Shown: positions 22,429 through 31,063, numbered from the stretch's first letter. The stretch is DNA of 64,000 nucleotides from Solirubrobacter taibaiensis (GCA_027587225.1 JAPDDQ010000005.1:171248-235247), one strand, 5' to 3'. Program-made: numbers and translations. The notes: generated by a model not told the origin, from the sequence alone.

Positions 22429-23210
22429 GCTCCGCCAAGCGACTCGGCCGGCTCGAACGCCCCGCGCTCCTGGGCGTGCTCGTCCGGGAGATCATCAACT
22501 TCGCGAGCTTCTGGCGCTCCTCCACGTTCAGCGCCACCGTCGAACCGACGGTCTACCTGCTCGCGTTCGGCTTCGGGTTCGGCTCGCTCGTGTCCAGCGT
22601 CGGCGGCTACGACTACGTCGAGTACGTCGGCACGGGCACGGTCGCCACCGCGGTGCTGTTCAGCAGCGCCTTCCCGGCCATGTTCGGGACGTTCGTCAAG
22701 TACAAGTTCCAACGCACCTACGACGCGATCCTCGCCGCGCCCGTGGACACGGAGGAGCTCGTCACGGCCGAGGCGCTGTGGCTGAGCCTGCGCGCGGGCA
22801 CCTACGGGTGCGCGCCGATGCTCGTGGCGATGGTGTTCGGGCTGGACCCGAGCTGGGGGATGCTGCTCGTCCCGCCGATCGCGATGATCGCCGGCTTCGG
22901 CTGGGCGAACTTCGGCATCTGCGTCTCGGCCCGCGTGAACTCGATCGACAACTTCAACTACATCACCAGCGCCGTGCTCACGCCGCTGTTCCTGGTCGCG
23001 GGCACGTTCTTCCCGATCGACGGCCTGCCGCAGTGGGCGCAGGTGATCGCGCAGCTGAATCCGCTCTACCACCTGGTCGAGCTCGTCCGCCACGCCGTGT
23101 TCGGCTTCGAACTGGGCGCGGACGCCATCCACCTCGCGGTGTTGATCGGCTTCGGGCTGTTGACGTGGCGGCTGGCCATCCGGTGGATGACCAGGCGCCT
23201 CATCTCATAG
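22425..23210 (+). CDS. ABC-2 type transporter permease (NodJ-like)
   Basis: A 261-residue membrane permease with about six helices. The N-terminus has the cytoplasmic segment REIINFASFWRSSTFS, and the family motif FKYKFQRTYDAILAAPVD precedes the middle helices. TPLFLVAGTFFPIDGLPQW with LNPLYHLVELVRH near the C-terminus is typical for the NodJ/ABC-2 group. The GTG start overlaps the ATPase stop by GTGA, so the two subunits are made together. It ends 11 bases into the 3' end of the convergent HD-GYP gene. Confidence 0.92.
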   Translation: MSSAKRLGRLERPALLGVLVREIINFASFWRSSTFSATVEPTVYLLAFGFGFGSLVSSVGGYDYVEYVGTGTVATAVLFSSAFPAMFGTFVKYKFQRTYDAILAAPVDTEELVTAEALWLSLRAGTYGCAPMLVAMVFGLDPSWGMLLVPPIAMIAGFGWANFGICVSARVNSIDNFNYITSAVLTPLFLVAGTFFPIDGLPQWAQVIAQLNPLYHLVELVRHAVFGFELGADAIHLAVLIGFGLLTWRLAIRWMTRRLIS

Positions 23211-24711
23211 GGGGCCCGAGGACGAACGGGCCGTCGAGCGCGCCACGGACGGCGCGCTGGACCTGCAGCTCGGCCTCGAGGTCGGCGATGTGCTCGAGGT
23301 GGTCGCTGTGGCGACCGCGCAGGACCTGGGTGGCGAACAGCCACACGAGCCGGCCGTCGAGTTGTGAGCCGGCGACGTTGCGCAACTCGTCCTCCGCCTC
23401 GTGGGCGGGCATCTGGATCCGGTAGGAGTCGGGCGACGTGAGCACGTCGTAGACCTCGGCCACGGCGAGGATGCGCGCGGTCATGGGGATCGAGTCGCCG
23501 GCGAGCCCGTCCGGGTAGCCCTTGCCGTCGATCCGCTCGTGGTGGGCGAGCACGGCCGCGGCCACCTCGCCCATCCCCTCGACGCGCAGCAGCAGACGCG
23601 CGCCGTCGGCGGGATGGCGCTTGATCAGCCGCAGCTCGGCCGGGTGGAGCTCGCTGCGGCCGATCAGGATGTGATCGGGGAGCGCTTCCTTGCCCAGGTC
23701 GTGGAGCAGGCCCGCCGTGTGGACGATCGCTTGCTCGCGCTCGGACAGCCCGGCCGCGCGGGCGAGCTGGTGCGCGTAGTGGGCGACCGCGGCGGCGTGG
23801 CGGGCGTGGCTGGGGTCACGCAACGCAAGCGTCTCCAGCAAGAGGCCGAGCATGCCCTCGTGACGCACGTCGAGCTGGTTCGTGCGGCGTTCGATCTCCT
23901 CCGAGTGCGCCTGGCCCTCCAGCAGCGCACGCAGCAGCAACTGGTAGACGCCGAGGGCGATGGCGAACAGGCCGATGATCCCGGCACCGAACGCTTCGAA
24001 GCCGTAGACGGCCATCGCGGTCATCACGGCCGAGGCGATCTCCCACGGGAGCACCGGCACGAAGACGCCGCGGAACATGTCCGGCAGCGAGCCGCCGCGC
24101 AGGATCCGCGTGTGGCCGGCGATCATCAGGAAGTTCAGGAGGTTGGCCGCCAGGAACACGCCGAACACCGCGACGGCGTAGGCGCCCTCGTCGATGCTGT
24201 CTTGGTGCAGCGCGCCCAGCGCGATCCCGCCGAGCAGCGGGAACGTCGTGTAAGTGACCAAGTTGTTGAGCAGATACGTGCCGCGGACCTTGCGCCGCAG
24301 CGCGTCGACCAGCGCGGAGGCCAGGCCGAGGAGTGCCGCAGGCGCCGGGCCGAGCAGCGCCATCGCGAGCACGAGGCCGGTGAACGAACCGCCGATGCGG
24401 AAGCGCTTGGCGTCCAGGACGAGGATGTCGGACCCGAGCACGAGCAGCGCGATGAGGCCGACGAGCGGGAGCGGCTCCCACTGGCTCTCGTCCGAGAGGT
24501 AGACCGCAAGCCCCAGCACGGCGACCAGCAGCACCCCCTGGGTGATCGCCATGGCCCGTCGCCGACCCGCGTAGGGCACGCGTCCGGCAGCCAACCTTTC
24601 AGGGGAAGGCGGGGGGGCATCAGCCACTGCGGCAGCCCTCACGACGGAGAGCGCCCAGATGACGAGGCCAAGCCAGACGATCAGTGCGAGCCAGACGACC
24701 ACGGAGAGCAA
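23200..24711 (-). CDS. Membrane HD-GYP domain protein (putative cyclic-di-GMP phosphodiesterase)
   Basis: A 503-residue protein. Residues about 1-270 contain roughly eight hydrophobic helices, resembling a membrane sensor (LALIVWLGLVIWALSVV through LFAIALGVYQLLL). The cytoplasmic part has the HD motif GLLHDLGKE (H337, D338) and, near residue 400, HHERIDGKGYPDGL, the GYP signature. HD-GYP proteins hydrolyse cyclic-di-GMP to GMP in the family members studied. A diguanylate-cyclase-type GGDEF protein is at 56131-57471. The start is TTG 24711, with a G-rich stretch upstream. The 3' end overlaps the ABC permease. Confidence 0.88.
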   Translation of the reverse strand: MLSVVVWLALIVWLGLVIWALSVVRAAAVADAPPPSPERLAAGRVPYAGRRRAMAITQGVLLVAVLGLAVYLSDESQWEPLPLVGLIALLVLGSDILVLDAKRFRIGGSFTGLVLAMALLGPAPAALLGLASALVDALRRKVRGTYLLNNLVTYTTFPLLGGIALGALHQDSIDEGAYAVAVFGVFLAANLLNFLMIAGHTRILRGGSLPDMFRGVFVPVLPWEIASAVMTAMAVYGFEAFGAGIIGLFAIALGVYQLLLRALLEGQAHSEEIERRTNQLDVRHEGMLGLLLETLALRDPSHARHAAAVAHYAHQLARAAGLSEREQAIVHTAGLLHDLGKEALPDHILIGRSELHPAELRLIKRHPADGARLLLRVEGMGEVAAAVLAHHERIDGKGYPDGLAGDSIPMTARILAVAEVYDVLTSPDSYRIQMPAHEAEDELRNVAGSQLDGRLVWLFATQVLRGRHSDHLEHIADLEAELQVQRAVRGALDGPFVLGPPMR

Positions 24712-24950
24712 CTTAATGCGTACCCCCGTTCATGCGCAATCAGGCTCAGACCTGAGGTTTGCGGCCGCATCGACCGGTATGTCGAAACACCACTAAAAAG
24801 TCTGTTGATGAACAAGTTTTCGGATTCGGTGTAAAAGTCAGTCGCAAGGGTATGTTTGGGCGCGGCGGGGGTCAGCCCGCCACGCGTTCCGAATCCAACG
24901 ACCAGTCAGGGGGGTCATCATGGGTTGGCGGAACTAGTTCCGGTACGGAC

Positions 24951-24987
24951 GCCGGCCCGGCGAGGTTGTAGGGGTCGCCGGGCCGGC
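24951..24987 (+). promoter_or_regulatory. GC-rich hairpin upstream of the J-domain gene
   Basis: GCCGGCCCGGCGA pairs perfectly with TCGCCGGGCCGGC around an 11-base loop. The right arm can instead pair with downstream CCGGCC. There is no T-run. It could be a terminator for a short leader transcript or part of an attenuator. Confidence 0.4.
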
Positions 24988-25017
24988 CTTCCCGGCCTGC
25001 GCGGCGTGGCTGCGCGG

Positions 25018-25023
25018 TACCGT
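25018..25023 (+). promoter_or_regulatory. Candidate -10 hexamer TACCGT (leaderless start)
   Basis: TACCGT ends nine bases before ATG 25033, and no Shine-Dalgarno intervenes. Confidence 0.4.
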
Positions 25024-25032
25024 AGACGGGCC

Positions 25033-26277
25033 ATGCCGCAGGTTCTCGACATCGAACAGGCCGTCCTGTTGCTCGAGATCGAGCCGCCGTTCGACAAGCG
25101 CGACATCCAGGTCGCGCGCCGCAAGCTCGCGAAGGTCTGGCACCCGGACATCGCGCCGCCTGGCCGTCAGCTCGAGCATGAGCGCCACCTGAAGGCGATC
25201 AACGAAGCGGCCGACCAGCTCGAGCAGCTCGCCGAGACGTCCCGCGGCGGCAAGGTCTCCAAGAACGCCGTGAAGGTCTCCGCCGCGGCCGCGCGCAAGC
25301 GCCGCGCGGAAGAAGGCGCCCGCAACTACGCCGAGGAGCAGCGCCGGCGGGCCGACGACACCGAGCGCCAGAAGCACGATCCGTTCGCCTCGCGCGTCCC
25401 GGATCACTCGGTCGTGCACCGCTACGCGCGCTGCCTCTCCTACCCCGAGTGGGGTGTGGGGAGCGTCAACGGCATCTACTTCACCGGCGACGGCGACGAT
25501 GTCCAGCAGTGGGCGCGCGTCTCCTTCCAGCCCGGCATCCGCACGGTCCCGGCGGGCTCGTTGCAGTTCGTGGACTTCTCGAAGCCCGACCCCGGCGCCG
25601 AGCGCGTCATGCGCTTCATGACCGCGGCCAAGCACGCGCTGGCGGAGGGTGACTTCAAGCTCGCCGCGCGCCGGCTCGTGTTCGCACGCGACGCGGAGCC
25701 CGACAACACGCAGGTCCTGCGGCTGATGACCTTGGCGTTCTGGCAGGCCGGCGACTACAGCGCGGCCGCGCGTTCCGTGCGCGACTGGATCCGCAACGAG
25801 CGGGATCGTCCGGCGCCGTATCGGTACGCCGCGCGCATCTACGAGAGCATGGGCGCGTTGTCTCAGGCGGTTGACGCGGCGCAGCGCGAGGTGGCCGCCG
25901 ACCCGAGCGATGCCTCCGCGTGGGAGCGCCTCGGCCGCCTCCGGATGCGCACGTTCGACCGCGAGGGTGCGCGAGAGGCGTTGGAGCACGCGCGGGCTGT
26001 CGGCCCCTCGGAAGAGGGCCTGATGGACCTCGCGCTCGTGGCGAACCTGATGGGCGACGTCGGGGCCGAGGTGAGCGCCTGCGAGCAGGCGACGAAGCTC
26101 TTCCCGGAGAGCGCGCCCGCGTGGGCGCGCTACGCGCACGCCCTGGCCCGCACCGATCGCGTCTCCGAGACCCTCGAGGCCTGCGAGCGGGCCCTGAAGC
26201 TCGCGAACGATCCGGAAGTGCGCGACCTGCGTGACCAAGTGGCACGCATGGTCCCGCGGGAACTCAAGGCCGCGTAG
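25033..26277 (+). CDS. J-domain protein with C-terminal TPR repeats
   Basis: A 414-residue cytoplasmic protein. Residues about 5-75 form a J-domain-like module with HPD at 37-39 (KVWHPDIAPP), which in DnaJ proteins stimulates DnaK. A lysine/arginine/alanine-rich, probably coiled segment follows (about 75-120). A beta-like domain at about 120-185 contains YPEWGVGSVNGIYFTGDGDD. Residues about 195-410 are helical repeats of the TPR type (AALAEGDFKLAARRLV-like, AYAHALARTDRVSETLEACERALK). There is no Gly/Phe or zinc-finger region, so it is not DnaJ itself but a dedicated J-protein that may bring clients to DnaK. The 3' end overlaps the MFS gene by 14 bases. Confidence 0.8.
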   Translation: MPQVLDIEQAVLLLEIEPPFDKRDIQVARRKLAKVWHPDIAPPGRQLEHERHLKAINEAADQLEQLAETSRGGKVSKNAVKVSAAAARKRRAEEGARNYAEEQRRRADDTERQKHDPFASRVPDHSVVHRYARCLSYPEWGVGSVNGIYFTGDGDDVQQWARVSFQPGIRTVPAGSLQFVDFSKPDPGAERVMRFMTAAKHALAEGDFKLAARRLVFARDAEPDNTQVLRLMTLAFWQAGDYSAAARSVRDWIRNERDRPAPYRYAARIYESMGALSQAVDAAQREVAADPSDASAWERLGRLRMRTFDREGAREALEHARAVGPSEEGLMDLALVANLMGDVGAEVSACEQATKLFPESAPAWARYAHALARTDRVSETLEACERALKLANDPEVRDLRDQVARMVPRELKAA

Positions 26278-27685
26278 TTTTCAGTGGGTGCTCGGGGAGC
26301 ATCCACGCGAGGACGAAGATGATCGCCGCGAGTGGGACGACCGCCACGAACACGCCGTGCGTCGCGTGGTTGAGCGCTTCGGCATCTGACGCCGCGAGCC
26401 GGTTCGGGTCGACGCCCTCGGGCAGCCGCGCGAGGAGCAGTGCGCCGAGGATCGCCACGGAGATGCTGCCGCCCATCGAGCGGAAGAACTGGATCGCGGC
26501 GGTGGCGACGCCGAGGTCCGCGGGGTCGACGCGGTTCTGGGTGGCGATCACGAACGTCTGGAACATGCAGCCCATGCCGACGCCGATCACCACCAGGTAG
26601 GCGGAGGCGAGCGCCTGTGAGGTGTCGGCGTCGAGCAGCGTGAGCAGGAGGCAGCCGACCAGCACGAGGCTCGAGCCGAGCAGCGGATAGATCCGGTAGC
26701 GGCCGGTCTTGGAGATGAGCTGGCCGGAGGTGAAGCTCGCCGCCACCCAACCGAACGTGAGCGGGATCAGGACCACCCCGGAGCTGGTCGCGGATGCGCC
26801 GAGCACGCCCTGCATGTACACGGGGACGTAGATCGTGATCCCGAACAGGACGGCGCCGATCGCGAGCGCGGCGGACGTGGAGACGGCGAACGTGCGGCCG
26901 CGGAAGAGCGTCAGCGGGAGCAGGGGTTCCGGCGCACGGCGCTCGACGATCAGGAACACCGCGATGCTGACCGCCCCGATCGCGAACGCGCCGAGCACCT
27001 GCGGGGACGTCCACGCGAAGTCGGTCCCCGCCCACGCGCAGGCGAGCAGGATCGCCGAGACGCCGACGCTCAGCACTCCCGCGCCGAGCCAGTCGATCTG
27101 GTGCTCGCGCGTGCGGCCGCCGGGGCGCATCGTGCGCATCACGACCACGAGCGCGAACGCGGCCAGCGGCAGGTTGATCCAGAAGATCCAGCGCCAGGAG
27201 ACGGTGTCGGTGAGCGTGCCGCCGAGCAGCGGCCCCGCCACGGCGGCCGTCGCCCAGACGCTGCCGATGTAGCCCTGGTAGCGGCCACGCTCCCGCGGCG
27301 AGAACAGATCGGCGATCGCGGCCTGGCTCAACGGCAAGAGCCCGCCGGCCCCGAGGCCCTGCAGCGCGCGGAAGGCGATCAACTGCGTCATGTCCTGCGC
27401 GAATCCGCACAGCGCGGAACCGACGAGGAACAGGCTGATCGAGACCACGAACAGCCGCCGGCGTCCGTACAGGTCGCTGAGCTTGCCGTAGAGCGGGACG
27501 GTCACCGTGCTCGCCAGCAGGTACGCGGTGACCACCCAGCTCAGGTGCTCGAAGCCCTTCAGGTCGGCGGCGATCTGCGGCAGCGCCGTGGCCACGATCG
27601 TCTGGTCGAGCGCGGCCAGCAGCGTCGCGAGCATGATCGCGGCGAAGGCGACCAGCACCTGCCGCTGCGAACGTTCGGTGGCCAT
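26264..27685 (-). CDS. MFS transporter, DHA2 family (EmrB/QacA-like drug exporter)
   Basis: A 473-residue, 14-helix major facilitator of the DHA2 group, which exports drugs or other hydrophobic compounds with protons. The first helix has the family pattern LDQTIVATALPQI. Motif A is GKLSDLYGRRR after helix 2, and GPLLGGTLTDTVSWRWIFWINLP covers the motif C and D2 regions. AGGTGG lies 5 bases before ATG 27685, a clear Shine-Dalgarno. The SitI3-like genes upstream on the same strand end only 8 bases before it, so it may be the last gene of that transcript. Confidence 0.93.
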   Translation of the reverse strand: MATERSQRQVLVAFAAIMLATLLAALDQTIVATALPQIAADLKGFEHLSWVVTAYLLASTVTVPLYGKLSDLYGRRRLFVVSISLFLVGSALCGFAQDMTQLIAFRALQGLGAGGLLPLSQAAIADLFSPRERGRYQGYIGSVWATAAVAGPLLGGTLTDTVSWRWIFWINLPLAAFALVVVMRTMRPGGRTREHQIDWLGAGVLSVGVSAILLACAWAGTDFAWTSPQVLGAFAIGAVSIAVFLIVERRAPEPLLPLTLFRGRTFAVSTSAALAIGAVLFGITIYVPVYMQGVLGASATSSGVVLIPLTFGWVAASFTSGQLISKTGRYRIYPLLGSSLVLVGCLLLTLLDADTSQALASAYLVVIGVGMGCMFQTFVIATQNRVDPADLGVATAAIQFFRSMGGSISVAILGALLLARLPEGVDPNRLAASDAEALNHATHGVFVAVVPLAAIIFVLAWMLPEHPLKTTRP

Positions 27686-27693
27686 CGAACCAC

Positions 27694-28815
27694 CTACGGT
27701 ACGAGCGCGTCGATCCGATCAGCGATCCGCCGCGCCACCGCCTGCAGCTCGGGCCAGGGGTAGTTGGACGACCTGCGCAGCCGGAAGGTGAGGTCGTCGT
27801 GCTCGGTGAGCGCGCGCAGGCGGGCCGCGACGTCGCAGGCTGTCGGGGCCATGGCGAGGTCCCGTGCGGCCTGGTCTGCCGCGACCAGGAGCTGATCGAT
27901 GGTCGCGCCCCAGAGGTCGGAGTCGTCGAGGTGCGCCGCGAACGCTTCGACCACGACGCGCTCGGTCGTGGGCTCGAGCGGTGCCAGCAGCGCGTCCACC
28001 CGATCCGCGATCCGGTGGGCAAAGTGCCCGAACCACGCCCAGGTCTCGACGTCGTCGTCCCAACGGAAATCGGTGTCGCGTTGGTGTTCGCGCAGGAGCG
28101 GATGCCCGGAGTCGCCGGCGATCTCGAGTACGAGCGCGGCCGCGGCGCGTGCGGCCTCGGGGGCGAGGGAGCGGACCCACCCGAGCGCTTCCAGGTCGGC
28201 AGCCACGAGCAGCGTCTCGTCGAGGGCCGGGAACTCGTACTGGTCCACGAGCAGCGCACGGACCGTCCGTTCTGGAGCTTGGTCGGTGACCGCGCGTGCG
28301 GGACGCGGCAGCAACTCGTCGATGCGATCCGCCGCCTGGCGGAGCATGAGCGCGACGCGGCGCGCCTCCAACGCGGTGTGCGCGCCGACCACCGTCTCGG
28401 CGAGCGCCAGGAAGTCAGCGTGTCGGCCGATCTCGTCGATCAGGATCGACCCGGGGTCGCGGTACACGAAGTCGCCCGGCAGCCGCCGCACCACGCCGTC
28501 CACGCGCTCGATGACCACGTGACGGTCGAAGGCGGTGAACGTGAAGTCCTCGTCGCCGGTCTCCAGCACCCGCTCGACGAGCCGGACAGCGCTTCGCCAC
28601 GCCTTCGCCGGCAGCGTCTTGTCCGCGCGGAAGTGGGCGTTCATCCGGCCCTGCTCACCGAACAGCACCAGCTCCAGGCCCAGCGGCGCGCGGGCATCGA
28701 TCGTCCAGACGCCATCGGTCACCGTCGCGTCGTCCGGCGCGAACCCGAGCCGCTGCGCGAGCGTCCGCGGGAACATCGTCCCGACCACGACCAGTGTGTA
28801 GTCCACCGGCGTCAC
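27694..28815 (-). CDS. SitI3-like N-terminal domain fused to an alpha-helical region
   Basis: A 373-residue protein. Residues 1-115 are a paralog of the entire upstream gene product: both share DYTL, RLGF, a FR-DKT element, VE-VL-TGDED and GVVRR in the same order. This domain resembles the SitI3 immunity protein family (moderate recognition only). Residues about 130-373 are rich in Ala, Leu, Arg, Asp and predicted helices (AAALVLEIAGDSG, FAHRIADRVDALL, VARRIADRIDALVP) without a known motif. The GTG start at 28815 overlaps the upstream stop (GTGA). No toxin gene is visible next to it, so an immunity role is only a guess. Confidence 0.55.
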   Translation of the reverse strand: MTPVDYTLVVVGTMFPRTLAQRLGFAPDDATVTDGVWTIDARAPLGLELVLFGEQGRMNAHFRADKTLPAKAWRSAVRLVERVLETGDEDFTFTAFDRHVVIERVDGVVRRLPGDFVYRDPGSILIDEIGRHADFLALAETVVGAHTALEARRVALMLRQAADRIDELLPRPARAVTDQAPERTVRALLVDQYEFPALDETLLVAADLEALGWVRSLAPEAARAAAALVLEIAGDSGHPLLREHQRDTDFRWDDDVETWAWFGHFAHRIADRVDALLAPLEPTTERVVVEAFAAHLDDSDLWGATIDQLLVAADQAARDLAMAPTACDVAARLRALTEHDDLTFRLRRSSNYPWPELQAVARRIADRIDALVP

Positions 28816-29195
28816 CGGTCGACCCGGCGCACCACGCCGGCCGTGCGCTCGAGGCGAAGACAGAAGTCCGGCCCCTCGTACACGAGGTCCTCGTCCCCGG
28901 TGGCGAGCACCTGCTCGACCAGCGCGTCCACGGTCCGGCACGCCTCGTAGGAGCGTGTCTTGTCGATGCGGAAGCTCGCGGAGACATAGCGCTCCGGCTC
29001 GATCTCCCAGTCGTCGTACTGGAAGTACCCGTCTGTCTGGCGCATGACGATGAGCACGAAGCCACGCTCGTCGAACCGGTCTGCGACCCAGCGCTTGCCG
29101 TCGAGCTCGAAGTCGTCCCGGGTGAACCCGAGCCGCTCCACCAGTTCGAGCGGAGAAGCCTCGCCGATCACCGCCAGCGTGTAGTCGAGCGCCAT
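28812..29195 (-). CDS. SitI3-like small protein
   Basis: A 127-residue protein beginning MALDYTLAVIGEASPLELVE and ending GVVRRVDR. I recognise it with moderate confidence as a SitI3-family protein; the family is named after an immunity protein for a Myxococcus polymorphic toxin. It aligns along its full length with the N-terminal third of the next gene, so the pair arose by duplication. It is divergent from nucS across only 30 bases. It has no signal peptide or membrane helix. Confidence 0.55.
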   Translation of the reverse strand: MALDYTLAVIGEASPLELVERLGFTRDDFELDGKRWVADRFDERGFVLIVMRQTDGYFQYDDWEIEPERYVSASFRIDKTRSYEACRTVDALVEQVLATGDEDLVYEGPDFCLRLERTAGVVRRVDR

Positions 29196-29210
29196 GTCCG
29201 AAGCCTTGCG

Positions 29211-29216
29211 TACTCT
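29211..29216 (+). promoter_or_regulatory. Candidate -10 hexamer TACTCT upstream of nucS
   Basis: TACTCT ends nine bases before ATG 29226 in the 30-base gap to the divergent SitI3-like gene. No Shine-Dalgarno is present. Confidence 0.4.
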
Positions 29217-29225
29217 GGTCCGCCC

Positions 29226-29894
29226 ATGCGTTTGATCGTCGCCCGCTGCTCCGTCGCGTACACCGGCCGCCTCACCGCACACCTGCCCGAGGCGCTGCGG
29301 CTGATCATGCTCAAGGCCGACGGCAGCGTCCTCGTCCACGCCGACGCGGGTGGCTACAAGCCGCTGAACTGGATGACGCCGCCGACCGCGGTCATCGAGG
29401 ACGAGCAGACGATCGTGGTGCGCAAGGTCAAGGGCGAGGACCAGCTGGAGATCACGCTCCACGAGGTCCTCAGCGACGTCACGCACACGATGGACTTCGA
29501 CGCCGCCCGGCTGAGCAAGGACGGCGTGGAGGCTGACCTGCAGGTCGCGCTGGCGGAAGCGCCCCACTGGTGTGGTGAGGGCTTCCGCCTGGTCCGGCGC
29601 GAGTGGCCGACGGACATCGGCCCGGTGGATCTGATGTGCCGCGACGAGGCCGACGGCTGGATCGCCGTGGAGATCAAGCGCATCGGCACGATCGAGGCCG
29701 TGGAGCAACTCTCTCGCTATCTGGAGCGGATCCGGCAGGACCCGGCCAAGGCTGACTGCCGGGGCGTGCTCGCGGCGACGATCGTCAAGCCGCAAGCCCG
29801 CGTGCTGGCCGAATCACGCGGGCTTGCCTGGGTTGAGGTGGACCTCGCGGTGCTCCGCGGTGAGCGCGAACCCGCGCTCACGCTGTTCCTCTAA
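29226..29894 (+). CDS. nucS: Mismatch-specific endonuclease NucS (EndoMS)
   Basis: A 222-residue endonuclease that provides the non-canonical mismatch repair of Actinobacteria and some archaea, which lack MutS/MutL. The N-terminal DNA-binding domain starts MRLIVARCSVAYTGRLTA and contains ADGSVLVHADAGGYKPLNWM. The RecB-like nuclease core has GPVDLMCRDE (D135), AVEIKR (E149, K151) and VEQLSRYLER. The length and both halves match characterised NucS. Its TAA overlaps the stop of the convergent secreted protein (CTAA). Confidence 0.95.
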   Translation: MRLIVARCSVAYTGRLTAHLPEALRLIMLKADGSVLVHADAGGYKPLNWMTPPTAVIEDEQTIVVRKVKGEDQLEITLHEVLSDVTHTMDFDAARLSKDGVEADLQVALAEAPHWCGEGFRLVRREWPTDIGPVDLMCRDEADGWIAVEIKRIGTIEAVEQLSRYLERIRQDPAKADCRGVLAATIVKPQARVLAESRGLAWVEVDLAVLRGEREPALTLFL

Positions 29895-30397
29895 TAGACC
29901 GGCGTGCCGGTGAACTGGAACGCGGTGGAGGCGAAGTCGCCGCCTTCGTACTTGTTGGCGATGTCGAGCTTGACCACGCCGGTGTTCAGGATCGAGCTGG
30001 TGAGGAAGGCGTTGTTCCACGAGTCGATCGCGCCGCCGTCGTAGTCGTCGCTGTTGCAGCTGGCGCCCTCGAACATCTTCGCGAACACCTCGAAGCGGTT
30101 CATGTTGAGGTCCTCACGCTTCATGGTGATCTCGAGGTCGATCCGGACCTCGCCGCCGGCGCAGCGGCTGACCTTGAACATCTTCGTCGTCTTGCCGGTG
30201 ATGCGGCCCAGGTAGAGCCCGGAGAGGTTGAACGTCTGGACCTCGTTGGCCCCGAAGGACTCGTGGTCGGTGATCGTCAGGGTGGAGCCGGGGGTGAAGT
30301 AGTAGTCGGTGCCGGTGGGCGTGGCGGCCTGCGCGGAGGCGGTGCCCCCGAGCAGGACGGCGGCGGTGGCGATCAGGGTGGGGAGGATCTTCTTCAT
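29891..30397 (-). CDS. Small secreted protein, paralog of the next gene
   Basis: A 168-residue exported protein of unknown function. A signal peptide (LPTLIATAAVLLGGTASAQA) is followed by a beta-rich mature part with two cysteines (SRCAGGEV, ASCNSDDYDGG) and a C-terminal AFQFTGTPVY. It is clearly homologous to the product of 30491-30994: YYF, DHE-FGAN, RITG, RCAGGEVR, EGASC, EGGD-AST-FQ and PVY are all shared. ATG 30406 is one base after GGGAGC, so the ATG at 30397 (spacing 10) is more likely the start. Confidence 0.7.
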   Translation of the reverse strand: MKKILPTLIATAAVLLGGTASAQAATPTGTDYYFTPGSTLTITDHESFGANEVQTFNLSGLYLGRITGKTTKMFKVSRCAGGEVRIDLEITMKREDLNMNRFEVFAKMFEGASCNSDDYDGGAIDSWNNAFLTSSILNTGVVKLDIANKYEGGDFASTAFQFTGTPVY

Positions 30398-30412
30398 GGG
30401 CCGCATGCTCCC

Positions 30413-30441
30413 GTTCCCCGACGCCCACAGCGTCGGGGAAC
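30413..30441 (-). repeat. Perfect 12-base inverted repeat between the two secreted paralogs
   Basis: GTTCCCCGACGC at 30413-30424 pairs exactly with 30430-30441 around a five-base loop. On the minus strand it lies just upstream of the start of the first paralog, where it could hide or protect the 5' leader. Confidence 0.55.
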
Positions 30442-30470
30442 GTCCCTGACCTTTACGCCCGTACGGAGAA

Positions 30471-30490
30471 CCACACCCCTCTGGGTGTGG
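30471..30490 (-). terminator. Hairpin at the 3' end of the second secreted paralog
   Basis: CCACACCC at 30471-30478 pairs exactly with 30483-30490, directly after the TAG of the 30491-30994 gene on the minus strand. The T-content downstream is low (TTCTCC), so termination strength is uncertain. Confidence 0.5.
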
Positions 30491-30994
30491 CTAGTAGACC
30501 GGCTTGCCGTAGAGCTGGAACGACGTGCTGGCGGAGTCGCCGCCCTCCTTGGTGTTGTTGACCTTCATCGTGAGCGTGCCGGTGTCGCCGACCGTGGGAC
30601 GGGTGTAGAAGTACTGGCCCATCGGGCCGAAGAGGTAGCCGTCGAGATCGGAGCTCGAGCAGCTGGCACCCTCGTAGAGGAAGGCGTCCGCGTCGAACTT
30701 GTTCACGGAGCCGTCTCGGCGGGTGATGTCGAGCGAGATCTCGAAGCGGACCTCGCCGCCGGCGCAGCGGCTGAACTTGAGCGTCTTCGTCGTGCCGTCG
30801 CCGGTGATGCGACCCACGTAGACGTGGGAGAGGTCGACCGTCTTGACCGCGTTGGCGCCGAAGGGCTCATGGTCGACGATCTTCATCGTGGACCCCTGCG
30901 TGAAGTAGTAGTCGGTGGTGGCTGCCTGGGCGGTGCCGGCGCCGGCGACGAGGACAGCGGCGGTGGTCAGCAGAGCAGGGAGGATCTTGTTCAT
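30491..30994 (-). CDS. Small secreted protein, tandem paralog
   Basis: A 167-residue exported protein of unknown function. The signal peptide is MNKILPALLTTAAVLVAGAG..AQA. The mature part begins TTDYYFTQGSTMKIVDHE and ends TSFQLYGKPVY, with the two conserved cysteines in SRCAGGEV and GASCSSSD. It is a tandem duplicate of the 29891-30397 gene, and both keep the double ATG spaced nine bases apart. I chose the second ATG (30994) by analogy; ATG 31003 is possible. Confidence 0.68.
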   Translation of the reverse strand: MNKILPALLTTAAVLVAGAGTAQAATTDYYFTQGSTMKIVDHEPFGANAVKTVDLSHVYVGRITGDGTTKTLKFSRCAGGEVRFEISLDITRRDGSVNKFDADAFLYEGASCSSSDLDGYLFGPMGQYFYTRPTVGDTGTLTMKVNNTKEGGDSASTSFQLYGKPVY

Positions 30995-31063
30995 GGGCGC
31001 CATGCTCGTCGAGCACCGGCGTCCCGGCATCGGTGGGCGCCCCGCGAATCGCCCCCAAGGTTT

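Larger units (their letters stand above)
24712..25032. other. Intergenic region with short leader-like ORF and strong hairpin
   Basis: About 320 bases between divergent genes. Part (about 24785-24845) is AT-richer than its surroundings and may hold a promoter. It also holds AGGGGGG followed five bases later by a five-codon frame, MGWRN-stop (24920-24937). A 13-base perfect inverted repeat follows (24951-24963 with 24975-24987), then an overlapping alternative hairpin ending CCGGCC. No longer gene is credible here. Confidence 0.5.

Noticed and set aside
27694..29195. A toxin-antitoxin or polymorphic toxin locus
   Set aside because: No nuclease, pore-forming or secretion-type gene lies nearby; nucS is a mismatch repair enzyme in divergent orientation.
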